DNA of 40,185 nt from Vicinamibacteraceae bacterium (GTDB lineage: Bacteria; Acidobacteriota; Vicinamibacteria; Vicinamibacterales; UBA8438). Both the position numbers and the translations under genes were made by a program. Shown piece by piece: positions 23,594 to 31,625 of the stretch. The stretch's first letter is position 1; every line of letters starts with the position of its first letter. The stretch covers positions 1 to 40,185 of the forward strand of contig JAAXGX010000066.1 of NCBI GenBank assembly GCA_012271165.1. Reading direction: 5' to 3'. Below the pieces are notes generated by a model. That model did not search any database. It was not told where the DNA came from and saw nothing but the letters and a program-made list of their open reading frames with translations.

Positions 23594-24364
23594 ATGGAGA
23601 CCGGTCGCAGGGCGTTCATCGGGAGCCTCGGAGCGGGAGCGGCCGGAGCCGGCGTCGCGCGGGCGGCGGTTTTGCAGCGGACCCCCGTCGAGGGCATCGA
23701 GGCGTTCGCCTTCGACGCCTACGGAACGCTGTTCGACGTCTTCTCGGTGACGGCGCTGTGCGACGAGCTGTTTCCGGGGCAGGGGGACGCGCTGGCGCAG
23801 CGCTGGCGCGCCAAGCAGCTCCAGTACAGCCTGCTGCGCAGCCTCATGGGCCGCCACCGCGACTTCTGGCTGGTGACGGAGGACGCGCTGGTCTACGCGG
23901 CGCGCAGTCTCGGCCTGGATCTCACCGCCCGGCGCCGGGAGCGGTTGATGGAGGCGTATCTGTCCCTGGCCGCGTTCCCCGACGTGCGGCCCGGGCTGGA
24001 GGCCCTGCGGAGCCGGGGCCTGCGCCTGGCGATTCTCTCCAACGGCGAGCCCCGCATGCTGGAGGCGGCGGCGCGCAGCGCGGGCATCGACCACCTGCTC
24101 GACACCATCATCAGCGTCGAGGAGGTGAAGATCTTCAAGGTCAGCCCGCGCGTCTACAACCTCGGGCTGGAGCGGCTCGGGGTGGGCCGGTCGGCGCTGG
24201 GCTTCGTCTCGTCCAACTCGTGGGACGTCAACGGCGCGGCCTCGGCGGGGCTGATCACGTTCTGGATTCAGCGCGCGGCCGCCGAGCCGCCGGAGGAGCT
24301 CGGGTTCGCGGCGAATCGCGTGGTGGCGGCGATCACGGATCTGGCGCCGCTCGTGGCAGGTTGA
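23594..24364 (+). CDS. Haloacid dehalogenase type II, probably Tat-exported
   Basis: 256 residues. The N-terminus (GRRAFIGSLGAGAAGAGVA) looks like a twin-arginine signal. The HAD core is complete: FAFDAYGTLFD with nucleophile Asp 41, LAILSNGEP (Ser 149, Asn 150), VKIFKVSPRVY with Lys 182, and VSSNSWDVNGAASAGL (Asn 208, Asp 211), which follows the SSNxWD pattern of L-2-haloacid dehalogenases. By family it hydrolyses the carbon-halogen bond of short 2-haloacids with inversion. Most members are cytoplasmic, so the export signal is unusual. The ATG follows GGAGG. The amidohydrolase gene starts 68 bases later. Confidence 0.88.
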   Translation: METGRRAFIGSLGAGAAGAGVARAAVLQRTPVEGIEAFAFDAYGTLFDVFSVTALCDELFPGQGDALAQRWRAKQLQYSLLRSLMGRHRDFWLVTEDALVYAARSLGLDLTARRRERLMEAYLSLAAFPDVRPGLEALRSRGLRLAILSNGEPRMLEAAARSAGIDHLLDTIISVEEVKIFKVSPRVYNLGLERLGVGRSALGFVSSNSWDVNGAASAGLITFWIQRAAAEPPEELGFAANRVVAAITDLAPLVAG

Positions 24365-24432
24365 GAGCACGGCCGGCCGGATTTGCGCCGGCGCGCGCGG
24401 CGGGCCGTCGGGACGACATCAGGAGGTGCGCG

Positions 24433-25728
24433 ATGGGGCGTGTCACGTTTTCAGGGGCGGCGGTTGCGCTGGCGGGATTGCTCGTTCTGGTCGGCGCGCC
24501 GGCCCAACCCTCGTTCGCGCAGGAGCCCGCGACGGTCGCGCTGACCGGCGCGCGCGTGATCGACGGCACCGGCGCGGATCCGATCGAGGGGGCCACGGTG
24601 CTCATCGCCGACGGCCGGATCCGGGCGGTCGGCGCGGCCGGCGACGTGTCGATCCCGGACGGCGCCGAGCGCGTCGACGTCTCGGGCAAGACCATCATCC
24701 CGGGGCTGATCAACGCGCATGCGCACCTCAACGACGGCGACCCCGCGCTGCCGCTCCACGATCAGCTGCTCGGGCAGCTCCGGCTCTACGCCGACTACGG
24801 CGTCACCACCATCCACACGCTGGGCGACGACGGCGTCGAGAGCGTGCGGGTGCGCGACGCGCAGGCGCGCGGCGAGCGGCTCGATCGGGCGCGGCTCTAC
24901 GTCTCCGGACCCAACGTGGTGGCCGAGACGGCGGAGGAGGCCCGCCGGAGCATCGACGAGGTCGCGGACCTGGGCGTGGACATCATCAAGACCCGCCTCA
25001 ACGCCCAGCCGGGCGACATGACGCCGGAGGTGTACGGGGCGCTGATCGACCAGGCCCACCGGCGCGACCTGCGGGTCGCGGCGCATCTGATCGACCTCGA
25101 CGACGCCAAGGGGCTGCTCGCGGCGGGCGTCGACGTGGTGGCCCACAGCGTGCGCGACCAGGACGTCGACCAGGAGCTCATCGACGAGCTGATCCGCCTG
25201 GACGTCGGCTACATCCCGACGCTGACGCGCTGCCTGTCGGTATTCCTGTACGAAACGACGCCGGCGTTCTTCGACGACCCGTTCTTCCTGCGCGGCGCCG
25301 ACGCCTACCGCTCGGACATGGAGGAGATCCGCGACCCGGCCACCCACGAGCGGGTGCGCAACAGCGAGACGGCCCAGTTCACCAAGCAGATGATCGAGCA
25401 GGCCAAGCGCAACATCAAGCTGCTCACCGACGGCGGCGCGACCATCGCCATGGGCACCGACAGCGGCACGTCGCTGGGCCGCTGGCAGGGCTACTTCGAG
25501 CACGTGGAGCTCGAGCTGATGGTCGAGTCGGGGATGACCCCCATGCAAGTGCTGGTCGCCGCCACGGGCAACGGCGCGCGGGTCATGCGCCTCGACGATC
25601 TGGGCACGCTCGAGCCCGGCAAGTGGGCCGATCTGGTCGTCCTCGGCGCCAACCCGCTGGACGACATCACGAACACGCGCGCCATCGACTCCGTCTGGAT
25701 TGCCGGCCGGCGTCTGGGGGCGGAGTAG
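24433..25728 (+). CDS. Secreted amidohydrolase (imidazolonepropionase-like/prolidase-like)
   Basis: 431 residues. Signal peptide (VALAGLLVLVGAPAQPSFAQ) then an amidohydrolase-superfamily TIM barrel: beta-sandwich start VALTGARVIDGTGADPIEGA, metal motif IIPGLINAHAHLND (His 96, His 98), Lys 186 in DIIKTRLN, AAHLID (His 218), VAHSVRD (His 238) and AMGTDSGT (Asp 343), then GTLEPGKWADLVVLGANPLD. This is the binuclear or mononuclear metal layout of the imidazolonepropionase-like group, many of which cleave peptides or amides after export. The substrate is unknown. AGGAGGT precedes the ATG. Confidence 0.9.
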   Translation: MGRVTFSGAAVALAGLLVLVGAPAQPSFAQEPATVALTGARVIDGTGADPIEGATVLIADGRIRAVGAAGDVSIPDGAERVDVSGKTIIPGLINAHAHLNDGDPALPLHDQLLGQLRLYADYGVTTIHTLGDDGVESVRVRDAQARGERLDRARLYVSGPNVVAETAEEARRSIDEVADLGVDIIKTRLNAQPGDMTPEVYGALIDQAHRRDLRVAAHLIDLDDAKGLLAAGVDVVAHSVRDQDVDQELIDELIRLDVGYIPTLTRCLSVFLYETTPAFFDDPFFLRGADAYRSDMEEIRDPATHERVRNSETAQFTKQMIEQAKRNIKLLTDGGATIAMGTDSGTSLGRWQGYFEHVELELMVESGMTPMQVLVAATGNGARVMRLDDLGTLEPGKWADLVVLGANPLDDITNTRAIDSVWIAGRRLGAE

Positions 25729-25779
25729 GGCGGTGGGGCCCCTCGCCGGCGGGCCGCGACCGCGAGCCGAGCCGGCGCG

Positions 25780-25785
25780 TATACT
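25780..25785 (+). promoter_or_regulatory. Candidate -10 box (TATACT) for the NYN/cold-shock gene
   Basis: TATACT, 54 bases before the GTG at 25839, in an otherwise GC-rich 110-base gap. No clear -35 box. Confidence 0.35.
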
Positions 25786-25838
25786 GAATCGTTGGGGCGC
25801 GTCACGGGGACGTCGCCGGCGGCGAAAGGCGAGGCAGC

Positions 25839-26735
25839 GTGCGAGTCGGTGTGTACGTCGACACGGAGAACATCACCCGGAACGGGGGGCGCAGCCTGCG
25901 CTACGACGTGCTGCGGGAGTTCGCCTGCCGCGACGGGGCGGACGCCCTGCGGCTGAACTCGTACACCTCGTTCGACGACGATCGGGCCGCAACGGACGAC
26001 ACCTACCAGCGCAACGTCGAGAGCTTCCACGAGGCGCTGCGCGACTTCGGCTACAAGGTGATCGTCAAGCCGGTCAAGTGGTACGTCAACGAGGACGGCA
26101 AGCGGTTCGGCAAGGCCAACAGCGACCTCGACATGGCGGTCGACGTGCTGCTGGAGGCGCGCAACATCGACCGGGTGCTGCTGGCCACCGGCGACGGCGA
26201 CTTCGCCAAGGTGGCGCGGGCCCTGCAGAACATGGGCTGCCGGGTCGAGGTCGTGGCCTTCGACAACGTGTCCGGCGATCTGCGGCGCGAGGCGGACCTG
26301 TTCGTCTCCGGCTACCTGATTCCGCGACTGCTGCCGGGCGAGTCGAAGGGACCCGACTGGGGCACGGAGGGTTCGCGCGTGCGCGGCCTCTGCCACTGGT
26401 ACGACGCGGTCAAGGGCTTCGGCTTCATCCGCTACCTCAGGTCGTTCGACGGCCCGCTGTGGGTGACCGACACCACGCGCGAGGACTCGCCCTACGCGTC
26501 GACCTTCGTGCACAGCAGCGAGCTGCAGAAGGCCGGCATCAACCCCGCGTATCTGCCGAGCCGGCGCGTGATTCTGGAGTTCGCGTTGCGGCCGTCGCCG
26601 ACCAAGCCGGGCGAGTTGACGGCGCAGGACATCAGCCTCGTGCCCAGGCCCCAGAGCCGGGACCCGCGCGTGGTGACGGCGGCGAGCCGCGGCTACGGGA
26701 CCGCCGCCGAGCCGGCGCAGAGCCGTGCAGGCTGA
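25839..26735 (+). CDS. NYN-domain ribonuclease fused to a cold-shock-like domain
   Basis: 298 residues, cytoplasmic. Residues 1 to about 165 are a NYN/LabA-type (DUF88, PIN-like) domain: VGVYVDTENI, NSDLDMAVDVLLEA, LLATGDGDFAKVARALQ and VEVVAFDNVSGDLRREAD carry the acidic metal-binding residues. Residues about 175-275 resemble a cold-shock OB fold: GLCHWYDAVKGFGFI, then an insert of about 20 residues, TFVHSSELQKAG, VILEFAL and AQDISLV. By family, NYN domains cut RNA and cold-shock domains bind single-stranded RNA, so an RNA-processing role is inferred. The start is a GTG after AGGCGAGG. It differs from its neighbours in having no export signal. Confidence 0.85.
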   Translation: MRVGVYVDTENITRNGGRSLRYDVLREFACRDGADALRLNSYTSFDDDRAATDDTYQRNVESFHEALRDFGYKVIVKPVKWYVNEDGKRFGKANSDLDMAVDVLLEARNIDRVLLATGDGDFAKVARALQNMGCRVEVVAFDNVSGDLRREADLFVSGYLIPRLLPGESKGPDWGTEGSRVRGLCHWYDAVKGFGFIRYLRSFDGPLWVTDTTREDSPYASTFVHSSELQKAGINPAYLPSRRVILEFALRPSPTKPGELTAQDISLVPRPQSRDPRVVTAASRGYGTAAEPAQSRAG

Positions 26736-26763
26736 TCGCCGCGCCGCGCCGCCGACCACCACC

Positions 26764-27768
26764 ATGCCTTCCGCGCGACGGCACTTCACCCGCGCCGTCC
26801 TCCTGTTCTCGATCGCAGGTCTGGTGCTCGCCGCGGGGCTCGCCGACGCACCCCGCGCGGGCTCGGCGGCATCGCAGCCGGCCGCGCGGCAGGCCGCGGA
26901 CGTACCGCGCACGCCCTGGGGCGATCCCGATCTTCAGGGCATGTGGCTCAGCACGGCGCTGGCCGGCGTCCCGTTCGAACGCCCCCCGGAGCTCGGCACG
27001 CGCGCGGTGCTGACCGCGGAGGAGCTCGCGGCGCGCAATGCCGCCGCCGCCGCCCGGGTTCGGCCGCGGCTGGTTCCGGCGCCCGGCTTCGGCGAGCGGC
27101 GCCCCGCCCCGCCTCTGGCCTCGCTGATCGTCGATCCCGCGGACGGCCGCCTGCCGCCGATGACGGACGACGGGGCGCGCCGGGCGGAGGCGTGGCGCAC
27201 GCGGGCGGCGCCCGACTACGCCCACGCCGGCCCCGAGGACCTGCGGCCCTACGACCGCTGCATCAGCCGCGGCGTCGTGGGATCCACCTTCCCGAACATC
27301 TACTCATCGGCCGTCTGGATCCTGCAGGTGCCGGGGCTGGTGATCCTCCATCACGAGATGATTCACGAGACCCGCGTGATTCCGCTCGACGGCCGCCCGC
27401 ACATCGCCCCGGGCATCCGGCAGTGGATGGGAGACTCGCGCGGGCGCTGGGAAGGGGCGACGCTCGTGGTGGAGACCACGAACACCAACGGGCGGACGGG
27501 CTCGTACGCCCGCAACGGCAACGGCAACCCGACGAGCACGGCGCTGCGCCTCGTCGAGCGCATGCGTCTGGGCGACGCCGGCACGCTCCACTACGAGGTA
27601 CGGGTGGACGACCCGCAAACGTGGACGCGGCCTTGGACGGTGGCGTTCCCGCTCGAGCGCGATCCGGACTACCTGCTGTTCGAGTACGCCTGCCACGAGG
27701 CGAACTACGCGCTGGCGAACATCCTGAGCGCGGTGCGCGCGGCCGAGCGCGGCGCCGGCGGGCGGTAG
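26764..27768 (+). CDS. Secreted DPDLQG/ACHEGNY-family protein, copy 7
   Basis: 334 residues from the ATG at 26764; an in-frame GTG at 26725 would overlap the preceding stop by 11 bases and add 13 residues. Neither has a good ribosome site. Signal peptide ends around LADAPRAGSAA. Blocks: VPRTPWGDPDLQGMW, PFERPPELGTRAVLTAEE, ASLIVDPADGRLP, YDRCISRGVVGSTFPNIY, LQVPGLVILHHEMIHETRVI, PLDGRPHIAPGIRQWMGDS, RGRWEGATLVVETTN, ERMRLGD, DPQTWTRPWT and FEYACHEANY (Cys 310). WEGDTL is WEGATL here, losing an otherwise conserved Asp. Function unknown. Confidence 0.83.
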   Translation: MPSARRHFTRAVLLFSIAGLVLAAGLADAPRAGSAASQPAARQAADVPRTPWGDPDLQGMWLSTALAGVPFERPPELGTRAVLTAEELAARNAAAAARVRPRLVPAPGFGERRPAPPLASLIVDPADGRLPPMTDDGARRAEAWRTRAAPDYAHAGPEDLRPYDRCISRGVVGSTFPNIYSSAVWILQVPGLVILHHEMIHETRVIPLDGRPHIAPGIRQWMGDSRGRWEGATLVVETTNTNGRTGSYARNGNGNPTSTALRLVERMRLGDAGTLHYEVRVDDPQTWTRPWTVAFPLERDPDYLLFEYACHEANYALANILSAVRAAERGAGGR

Positions 27769-27819
27769 CGCGCGGCGCCGGCCCGGGATGTCCCGGCCGG
27801 TCTCAGCCACGGGATTGGC

Positions 27820-27825
27820 TACCAT
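27820..27825 (+). promoter_or_regulatory. Weak candidate -10 box before the aspartic protease gene
   Basis: TACCAT ends 10 bases before the ATG at 27836, a near-leaderless spacing like the boxes at 3273 and 4893. The match is weak. Confidence 0.2.
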
Positions 27826-27835
27826 GAAGGGGGCA

Positions 27836-28273
27836 ATGGGAGAGATCGTCGTCAGCATCGGGTTGGAGAACTACGTGGATCGCAGCAACGCGGCGAGCGG
27901 CCTCCGCACGGATCCGGTGCGCCGTACCGAGGCCGAGGGCGTCGTCGACACGGGCGCGGTCATGCTGGTCCTGCCGCAGAACGTCGTCGAGGGGCTCGGA
28001 TTGGAGCCGCTCCGAACGGCGATCGTGGCCGACGCCGACGAGCACAAGGAGGAGCGGCCGGTGGCAGGTCCCGTCGCCATCGAGGTGTGCGATCGGATGA
28101 TGGTCACGGAATGCGTTGTCGGGCCACCGCTGAGCGAGCCCCTGCTCGGCCAGATCGTGCTCGAAGCCCTGGACCTGATCGCCGACTGCGCCAATCGGAC
28201 GCTCACGCCGCGGACACCGGACTACCCGTCGCTCAAGCTCAAGGCGGTCCACCCGATCGGGTTGGCCCATTGA
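27836..28273 (+). CDS. Retropepsin-like (clan AA) aspartic protease
   Basis: 145 residues, without signal peptide. MGEIVVSIGLENYVD is a typical start for the short bacterial clan AA family. The catalytic motif follows as GVVDTGAVMLVLPQNVVEGL (Asp 38, Thr 39, Gly 40), then GPVAIEVCDRMMVTECVVGP and LLGQIVLEALDLIAD, matching the flap and the conserved LLG loop. One domain implies a homodimer, as in retropepsins. Starts at 27824 and 27788 are possible; 27836 fits the family and has GAAGGGGG upstream. It overlaps the antitoxin-like gene by 4 bases. The function in bacteria is unproven. Confidence 0.78.
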   Translation: MGEIVVSIGLENYVDRSNAASGLRTDPVRRTEAEGVVDTGAVMLVLPQNVVEGLGLEPLRTAIVADADEHKEERPVAGPVAIEVCDRMMVTECVVGPPLSEPLLGQIVLEALDLIADCANRTLTPRTPDYPSLKLKAVHPIGLAH

Positions 28274-28449
28274 GGGCGTACGGCCGGCACACACCCGGCC
28301 ACGCGGGGTTCCACCCGCGCGACGGCCAGGCGGAAGAAGAGTTGAGCGAAGAGGCAATCCGCGCGCTCGAAGAGGGCCGCGCGGACCACGCCGCCGGCCG
28401 CACCTTCACAATGGCCGAAATCAAGCGCGACTTGGGGATTGAACCCTGA
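28270..28449 (+). CDS. Small antitoxin-like protein
   Basis: 59 residues if read from the TTG at 28270, which overlaps the protease stop (TTGA). The C-terminal half, ELSEEAIRALEEGRADHAAG then RTFTMAEIKRDLGI, resembles the tail of RelB/Phd-type addiction antitoxins. No matching toxin gene follows; the next gene is on the other strand 95 bases away. It may act with the aspartic protease, for example as its substrate or inhibitor, or be an orphan. The start codon is uncertain; a TTG at 28342 is an alternative. Confidence 0.5.
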   Translation: MRAYGRHTPGHAGFHPRDGQAEEELSEEAIRALEEGRADHAAGRTFTMAEIKRDLGIEP

Positions 28450-28544
28450 GCCACCTGGTGCTACACGACGCGCCCGAGCAGAGAACACGGCGCGCGTGTC
28501 AGCCAACGCCACTACCGTCGCCGCTTGCCGGCGTCAGGGGTGGG

Positions 28545-28895
28545 TCAGGAGACCGCGCGCAGCGCGCGTTCCCGGCCGAGGAGTAGCGTCCGCACGTCGC
28601 CCTCCGCGCGGGCGCTGACGATCAAGAGATAAGGGATGAATGTCAGGGCCCCGAACAGCGCCACGACCGCCAGCGCGATGCCGCCCGGCGAAAACTCGTG
28701 CCTCCACGCGATCCAGCCGGCGCCCGTCAGCACGTAGATCAGGCAGTCCAGGTTGATCTGGCCGGACCAGTTCAGCGCCGCAAGTGGCACCAGCAATGCG
28801 GGCATGAAGTTCACGCCGTGCTCCGCGACCACCGCGGCGGTGTATCCGGCAAGGACGACGTACAGCACGACGAGCAGCGTGCGAAACAAGGCCAT
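28545..28895 (-). CDS. Small integral membrane protein
   Basis: 116 residues with three hydrophobic segments: LFRTLLVVLYVVLAGYTAAV, NFMPALLVPLAALNWSGQ plus LDCLIYVLTGAGWIAW, and GIALAVVALFGALTFIPYLL. The loop WIAWRHEFSPGGIALAV and the tail VRTLLLGRER are charged. I do not recognise a named family. GGAGAC lies before the ATG. It follows the sulfurtransferase gene by 19 bases as the last gene of a three-gene operon. Confidence 0.7.
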   Translation of the reverse strand: MALFRTLLVVLYVVLAGYTAAVVAEHGVNFMPALLVPLAALNWSGQINLDCLIYVLTGAGWIAWRHEFSPGGIALAVVALFGALTFIPYLLIVSARAEGDVRTLLLGRERALRAVS

Positions 28896-28914
28896 GTGGC
28901 GTCTCCCCGTCCGG

Positions 28915-29745
28915 CTACGTCTCGACGGGCGTGTCGGGCAGCCGGCTCCACAGGTTCCACGAGCCGTCGAAGCTGCGGACGTGCGGATAGCCGAGCAGTT
29001 GGGTGAGGACGAACCAGGTATGGGCCGACCGAACGCCGACCGCGCAGTACGTGATCGTCTCTTCGTCGGCGGTTACGCCGCGGCTCGCATAGAGGGCGGC
29101 CAGCTCGTCGGCCGACTTGAACGTGTCGTCTGCGTTGAGGGCGGCCTCGTAGTGGAGATGGATCGCGCCGGGAACGTGCCCGGCCCGCTCGCCGTCCCGG
29201 GGCGGCTCCTGCAGGAACCGTTCCCCCCGGTATTCCTCGGCCGTGCGGACGTCCAGCAGGACACAGTCCTCCCTGCCGACGGCGGCGCGGACACGGTCCA
29301 GGAGCGCCCGCAGCGCCGGATCGGGCTCCCGCGCGGTGTAGTGCGTTGCGGCGACGGCGGGCGCGTCGGTCGTCAGCGCGTGGCCGTCGGCGACCCACTT
29401 CGCCCGCCCGCCATCGAGGACGCGCACGTCGGCGTGACCGACGGCCTTGAGGAACCAGAACACCCACGGCGCGATCGCGTTGTGCTCGCTATAGACGACA
29501 ACCGTGGTGTCGTTGCCGATTCCCGACCGTCCGCACAGGCCCTCCACCGATTCTCGGTCGAAATCCACCTGCCAGTCCGGGGACAGCAGCGTCCCGATCG
29601 CGCTCCATGGAACTGCCCCCGGAATATGGCCGGACTGGTACGCCGCGGGGTCGTAGTGCGCGTCGACGATCCGCACGCCGGGGTGCCTCAGGTGCTCGGC
29701 GACCCAGCGCGGGTCGACGAGCGCTTCAGGGTGTGCGTAGTCCAC
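28915..29745 (-). CDS. Two-domain sulfurtransferase (rhodanese/3-mercaptopyruvate type)
   Basis: 276 residues, cytoplasmic. The first rhodanese domain (about 8-125) has VDAHYDPAAYQSGHIPGAVP and RVLDGGRAKWVADGH, with no active-site Cys. The second (about 145-275) has LLDVRTAEEYRGERF, HVPGAIHLHY and the active-site loop YCAVGVRSAHTWF with Cys 234. C-A-V-G-V-R-S is the thiosulfate or mercaptopyruvate sulfurtransferase loop form; the exact donor cannot be set from it. The GTG at 29745 follows AGGAG. It starts 20 bases after the VOC fusion gene. Confidence 0.92.
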   Translation of the reverse strand: MDYAHPEALVDPRWVAEHLRHPGVRIVDAHYDPAAYQSGHIPGAVPWSAIGTLLSPDWQVDFDRESVEGLCGRSGIGNDTTVVVYSEHNAIAPWVFWFLKAVGHADVRVLDGGRAKWVADGHALTTDAPAVAATHYTAREPDPALRALLDRVRAAVGREDCVLLDVRTAEEYRGERFLQEPPRDGERAGHVPGAIHLHYEAALNADDTFKSADELAALYASRGVTADEETITYCAVGVRSAHTWFVLTQLLGYPHVRSFDGSWNLWSRLPDTPVET

Positions 29746-29765
29746 GCCGACTCCTAGCCCGGCTT

Positions 29766-31526
29766 CTAGCGGGCCGCCTCCGCCGCCGCGGCCGCTTCCA
29801 CGGCGCGGCCGCCGCTGAGGATGCCCGTCATCGCGTAGTTGCCCTCGTGGCAGGCGTACTCGACCAGCTCGTACTGCGAGTCGTCGCGGTCGAACCGGAA
29901 CATGGCCGTCCACGGCCGGGTCCAGATCTTCGGATCGTCGATCGTGAACTCGTACTGCAGCGTCGTCGGACCGACCCGCGTGAACCGCTCGGTCAGCGTG
30001 AGCGCGTCGCTGGACGAGGCCCAGACGGGGCGCCCGATCGACGACACGCGGTCGTCGAAGTTCGTCGTCTCCACGACGAGAGTGTCGCCGTCCCAGCGAC
30101 CCTGCGGGTCGCCCAGCCACAGATCGAGGTCCGAACCGAGCCGCCGGCGCTCCGCGGTGGGGATGATACGCGTCTCGTGGATCATCTCCTTGGTGATGGC
30201 CACGTAGCCGGGTCCCTGCACGATCTGCAGGCCGTTGTTGTAGACGGTCGGCATCATCATCCCCGGGATGCCGCGCGTGAGGCAGCGGGCGGCCGGGCGC
30301 ACGTTCTCGGGGCCGGCGTAGGGGCGCGACTCGTAGTTGCCCAGCACGCGCTCGTAGAGCGACTGGCCGTGCTCCGTGCGCGCGGGCAGCCGTCCGTCCG
30401 GCGGATCGACGATCATCGCCACCTGGGTGGAGACGGCCGCGTGGCCGTAGCTCAGCGTCACGTCGCGCCACTCCCGGTCGTAGCCCCAGATGCTGCCCAG
30501 GGTGCCGTCCTCCCGCCGCGCGATCGCCTCCTCGGGGGTCAGCTCGTCCGCGACGACGTCCGCAGGCCGCTCGAGCGGGATGCCGTGCGACGGATTCCCG
30601 GTCCAGATGCCCGTGAGGTCGGGCTCGCCCCAGGACGTCCGCGGGACGTCGTACGGCGCCAGCGCGTCGGTGGTGCGGATGGCGGCGGCCAGCTCGCTGC
30701 CGACCCCCGCGAAGCCGGTCTCGACCACGGCGATGCGCACGTTGTCGGGGCCGCTGACGAACGCGCGCTGCGCCGCGGTGCGCGCGTTCTCCGGCACCGC
30801 CGGCTCCGCCTCGAAGCGGACGCCCTGCCGGCGCAGGGAGGGCGCCTCCGCGTCGAGATCGGGCACCACGAAGCCGAGGTGGTCGATGGCCCGGCCGCGC
30901 GTCGGCGCGGGCGCCGCGCCCTCCGGGTGGGGGGCGACCAGCAGCAGGACGTCGCCGAACGCCACGCCGTCCTGGCGGCCCCGGAGCGTCGCCGGCTCGC
31001 CGCCCATGACGTCGCGGTACCAGGCCAGCGTGGCCTCGGGGTCGGTCGCGCTGAGGTCGATGTGGTGGAAGCCCAGCCGCTCCGTATCCTCGACCAGCTC
31101 GATGCGCGTCCCCCACGGGTCGAAGATGTAGGCGATCTTGAACAGCCCGGGGATGTCGCGCACTATCGAGCCGTCGTCGAAGCGCTGCAGGCGGACGCCG
31201 CTGCCGCGCACGCCGACGGCCTCGAGCTCGGCCATCTTGGCGGTCAGATCCGGGTACGAGAAGCCGATGTGGTTGACGCCCGTGCCCTGGCTGCCGCCCG
31301 TGGTCGACTGCGGGACGAACACGAGCTCCACGCCGTCGCAGCTGGCCGCGTCGCCGCGGTCGGCGACCGGCTCGCAGCCCAGGTGCTCGACGTACCATTC
31401 GACGCCCCGGGCCGGACTCGACGCCGTGATCTGCACGTGGTGGAAGTCCGCCGCGAGGGCGGCGCCGGGCGCCGCGGCGACTATCGCGGCGGCCACGAGA
31501 GCGAGAGCGGCTCGATTCGAGTTCAT
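29766..31526 (-). CDS. Fusion: two VOC (glyoxalase-fold) domains plus DPDLQG/ACHEGNY domain, copy 8
   Basis: 586 residues. Signal peptide (LALVAAAIVAAAPGAALA), then VOC domain 1 (about 26-150: FHHVQITASSPARGVEWY, GVNHIGFSYPDL, GTRIELVED) and VOC domain 2 (about 153-275: GFHHIDLSATDPEATLAWY, AIDHLGFVVPDLDA, NVRIAVVET). Each has the His, His, Glu positions that bind metal in glyoxalases and extradiol dioxygenases. From about 290 a full family domain follows: VPRTSWGEPDLTGIW, PLERPADV, MIVDPPDGRLP, ARCLTRGIPG, ITKEMIHETRIIP, GRWDGDTLVVETTNF and VEYACHEGNY (Cys 559). The frame is continuous with no stop or linker decay. AGGAGGT precedes the ATG. It heads an operon with a sulfurtransferase and a membrane protein. 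Confidence 0.88.
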   Translation of the reverse strand: MNSNRAALALVAAAIVAAAPGAALAADFHHVQITASSPARGVEWYVEHLGCEPVADRGDAASCDGVELVFVPQSTTGGSQGTGVNHIGFSYPDLTAKMAELEAVGVRGSGVRLQRFDDGSIVRDIPGLFKIAYIFDPWGTRIELVEDTERLGFHHIDLSATDPEATLAWYRDVMGGEPATLRGRQDGVAFGDVLLLVAPHPEGAAPAPTRGRAIDHLGFVVPDLDAEAPSLRRQGVRFEAEPAVPENARTAAQRAFVSGPDNVRIAVVETGFAGVGSELAAAIRTTDALAPYDVPRTSWGEPDLTGIWTGNPSHGIPLERPADVVADELTPEEAIARREDGTLGSIWGYDREWRDVTLSYGHAAVSTQVAMIVDPPDGRLPARTEHGQSLYERVLGNYESRPYAGPENVRPAARCLTRGIPGMMMPTVYNNGLQIVQGPGYVAITKEMIHETRIIPTAERRRLGSDLDLWLGDPQGRWDGDTLVVETTNFDDRVSSIGRPVWASSSDALTLTERFTRVGPTTLQYEFTIDDPKIWTRPWTAMFRFDRDDSQYELVEYACHEGNYAMTGILSGGRAVEAAAAAEAAR

Positions 31527-31602
31527 CGGGGTACCTCCTGGCAGCGGGGCCTTTACCGCGGGCTACCCAGCCTCCACCCGGACGCGTGCCCGCTGGTGGC
31601 CG

Positions 31603-31608
31603 TATGAT
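31603..31608 (+). promoter_or_regulatory. Candidate -10 box (TATGAT) for the 31.6-40 kb gene cluster
   Basis: TATGAT within GGCCGTATGATCC, 18 bases before the ATG at 31626. Same hexamer as the minus-strand box at 1377. No clear -35 box. Confidence 0.35.
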
Positions 31609-31625
31609 CCCCGGGGCGGAAATCC

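Noticed and set aside
28087-28269. Longer start (ATG 28087) for the antitoxin-like gene
   Set aside because: That part is out of frame within the aspartic protease gene, which is well supported; the overlap start at 28270 is preferred.
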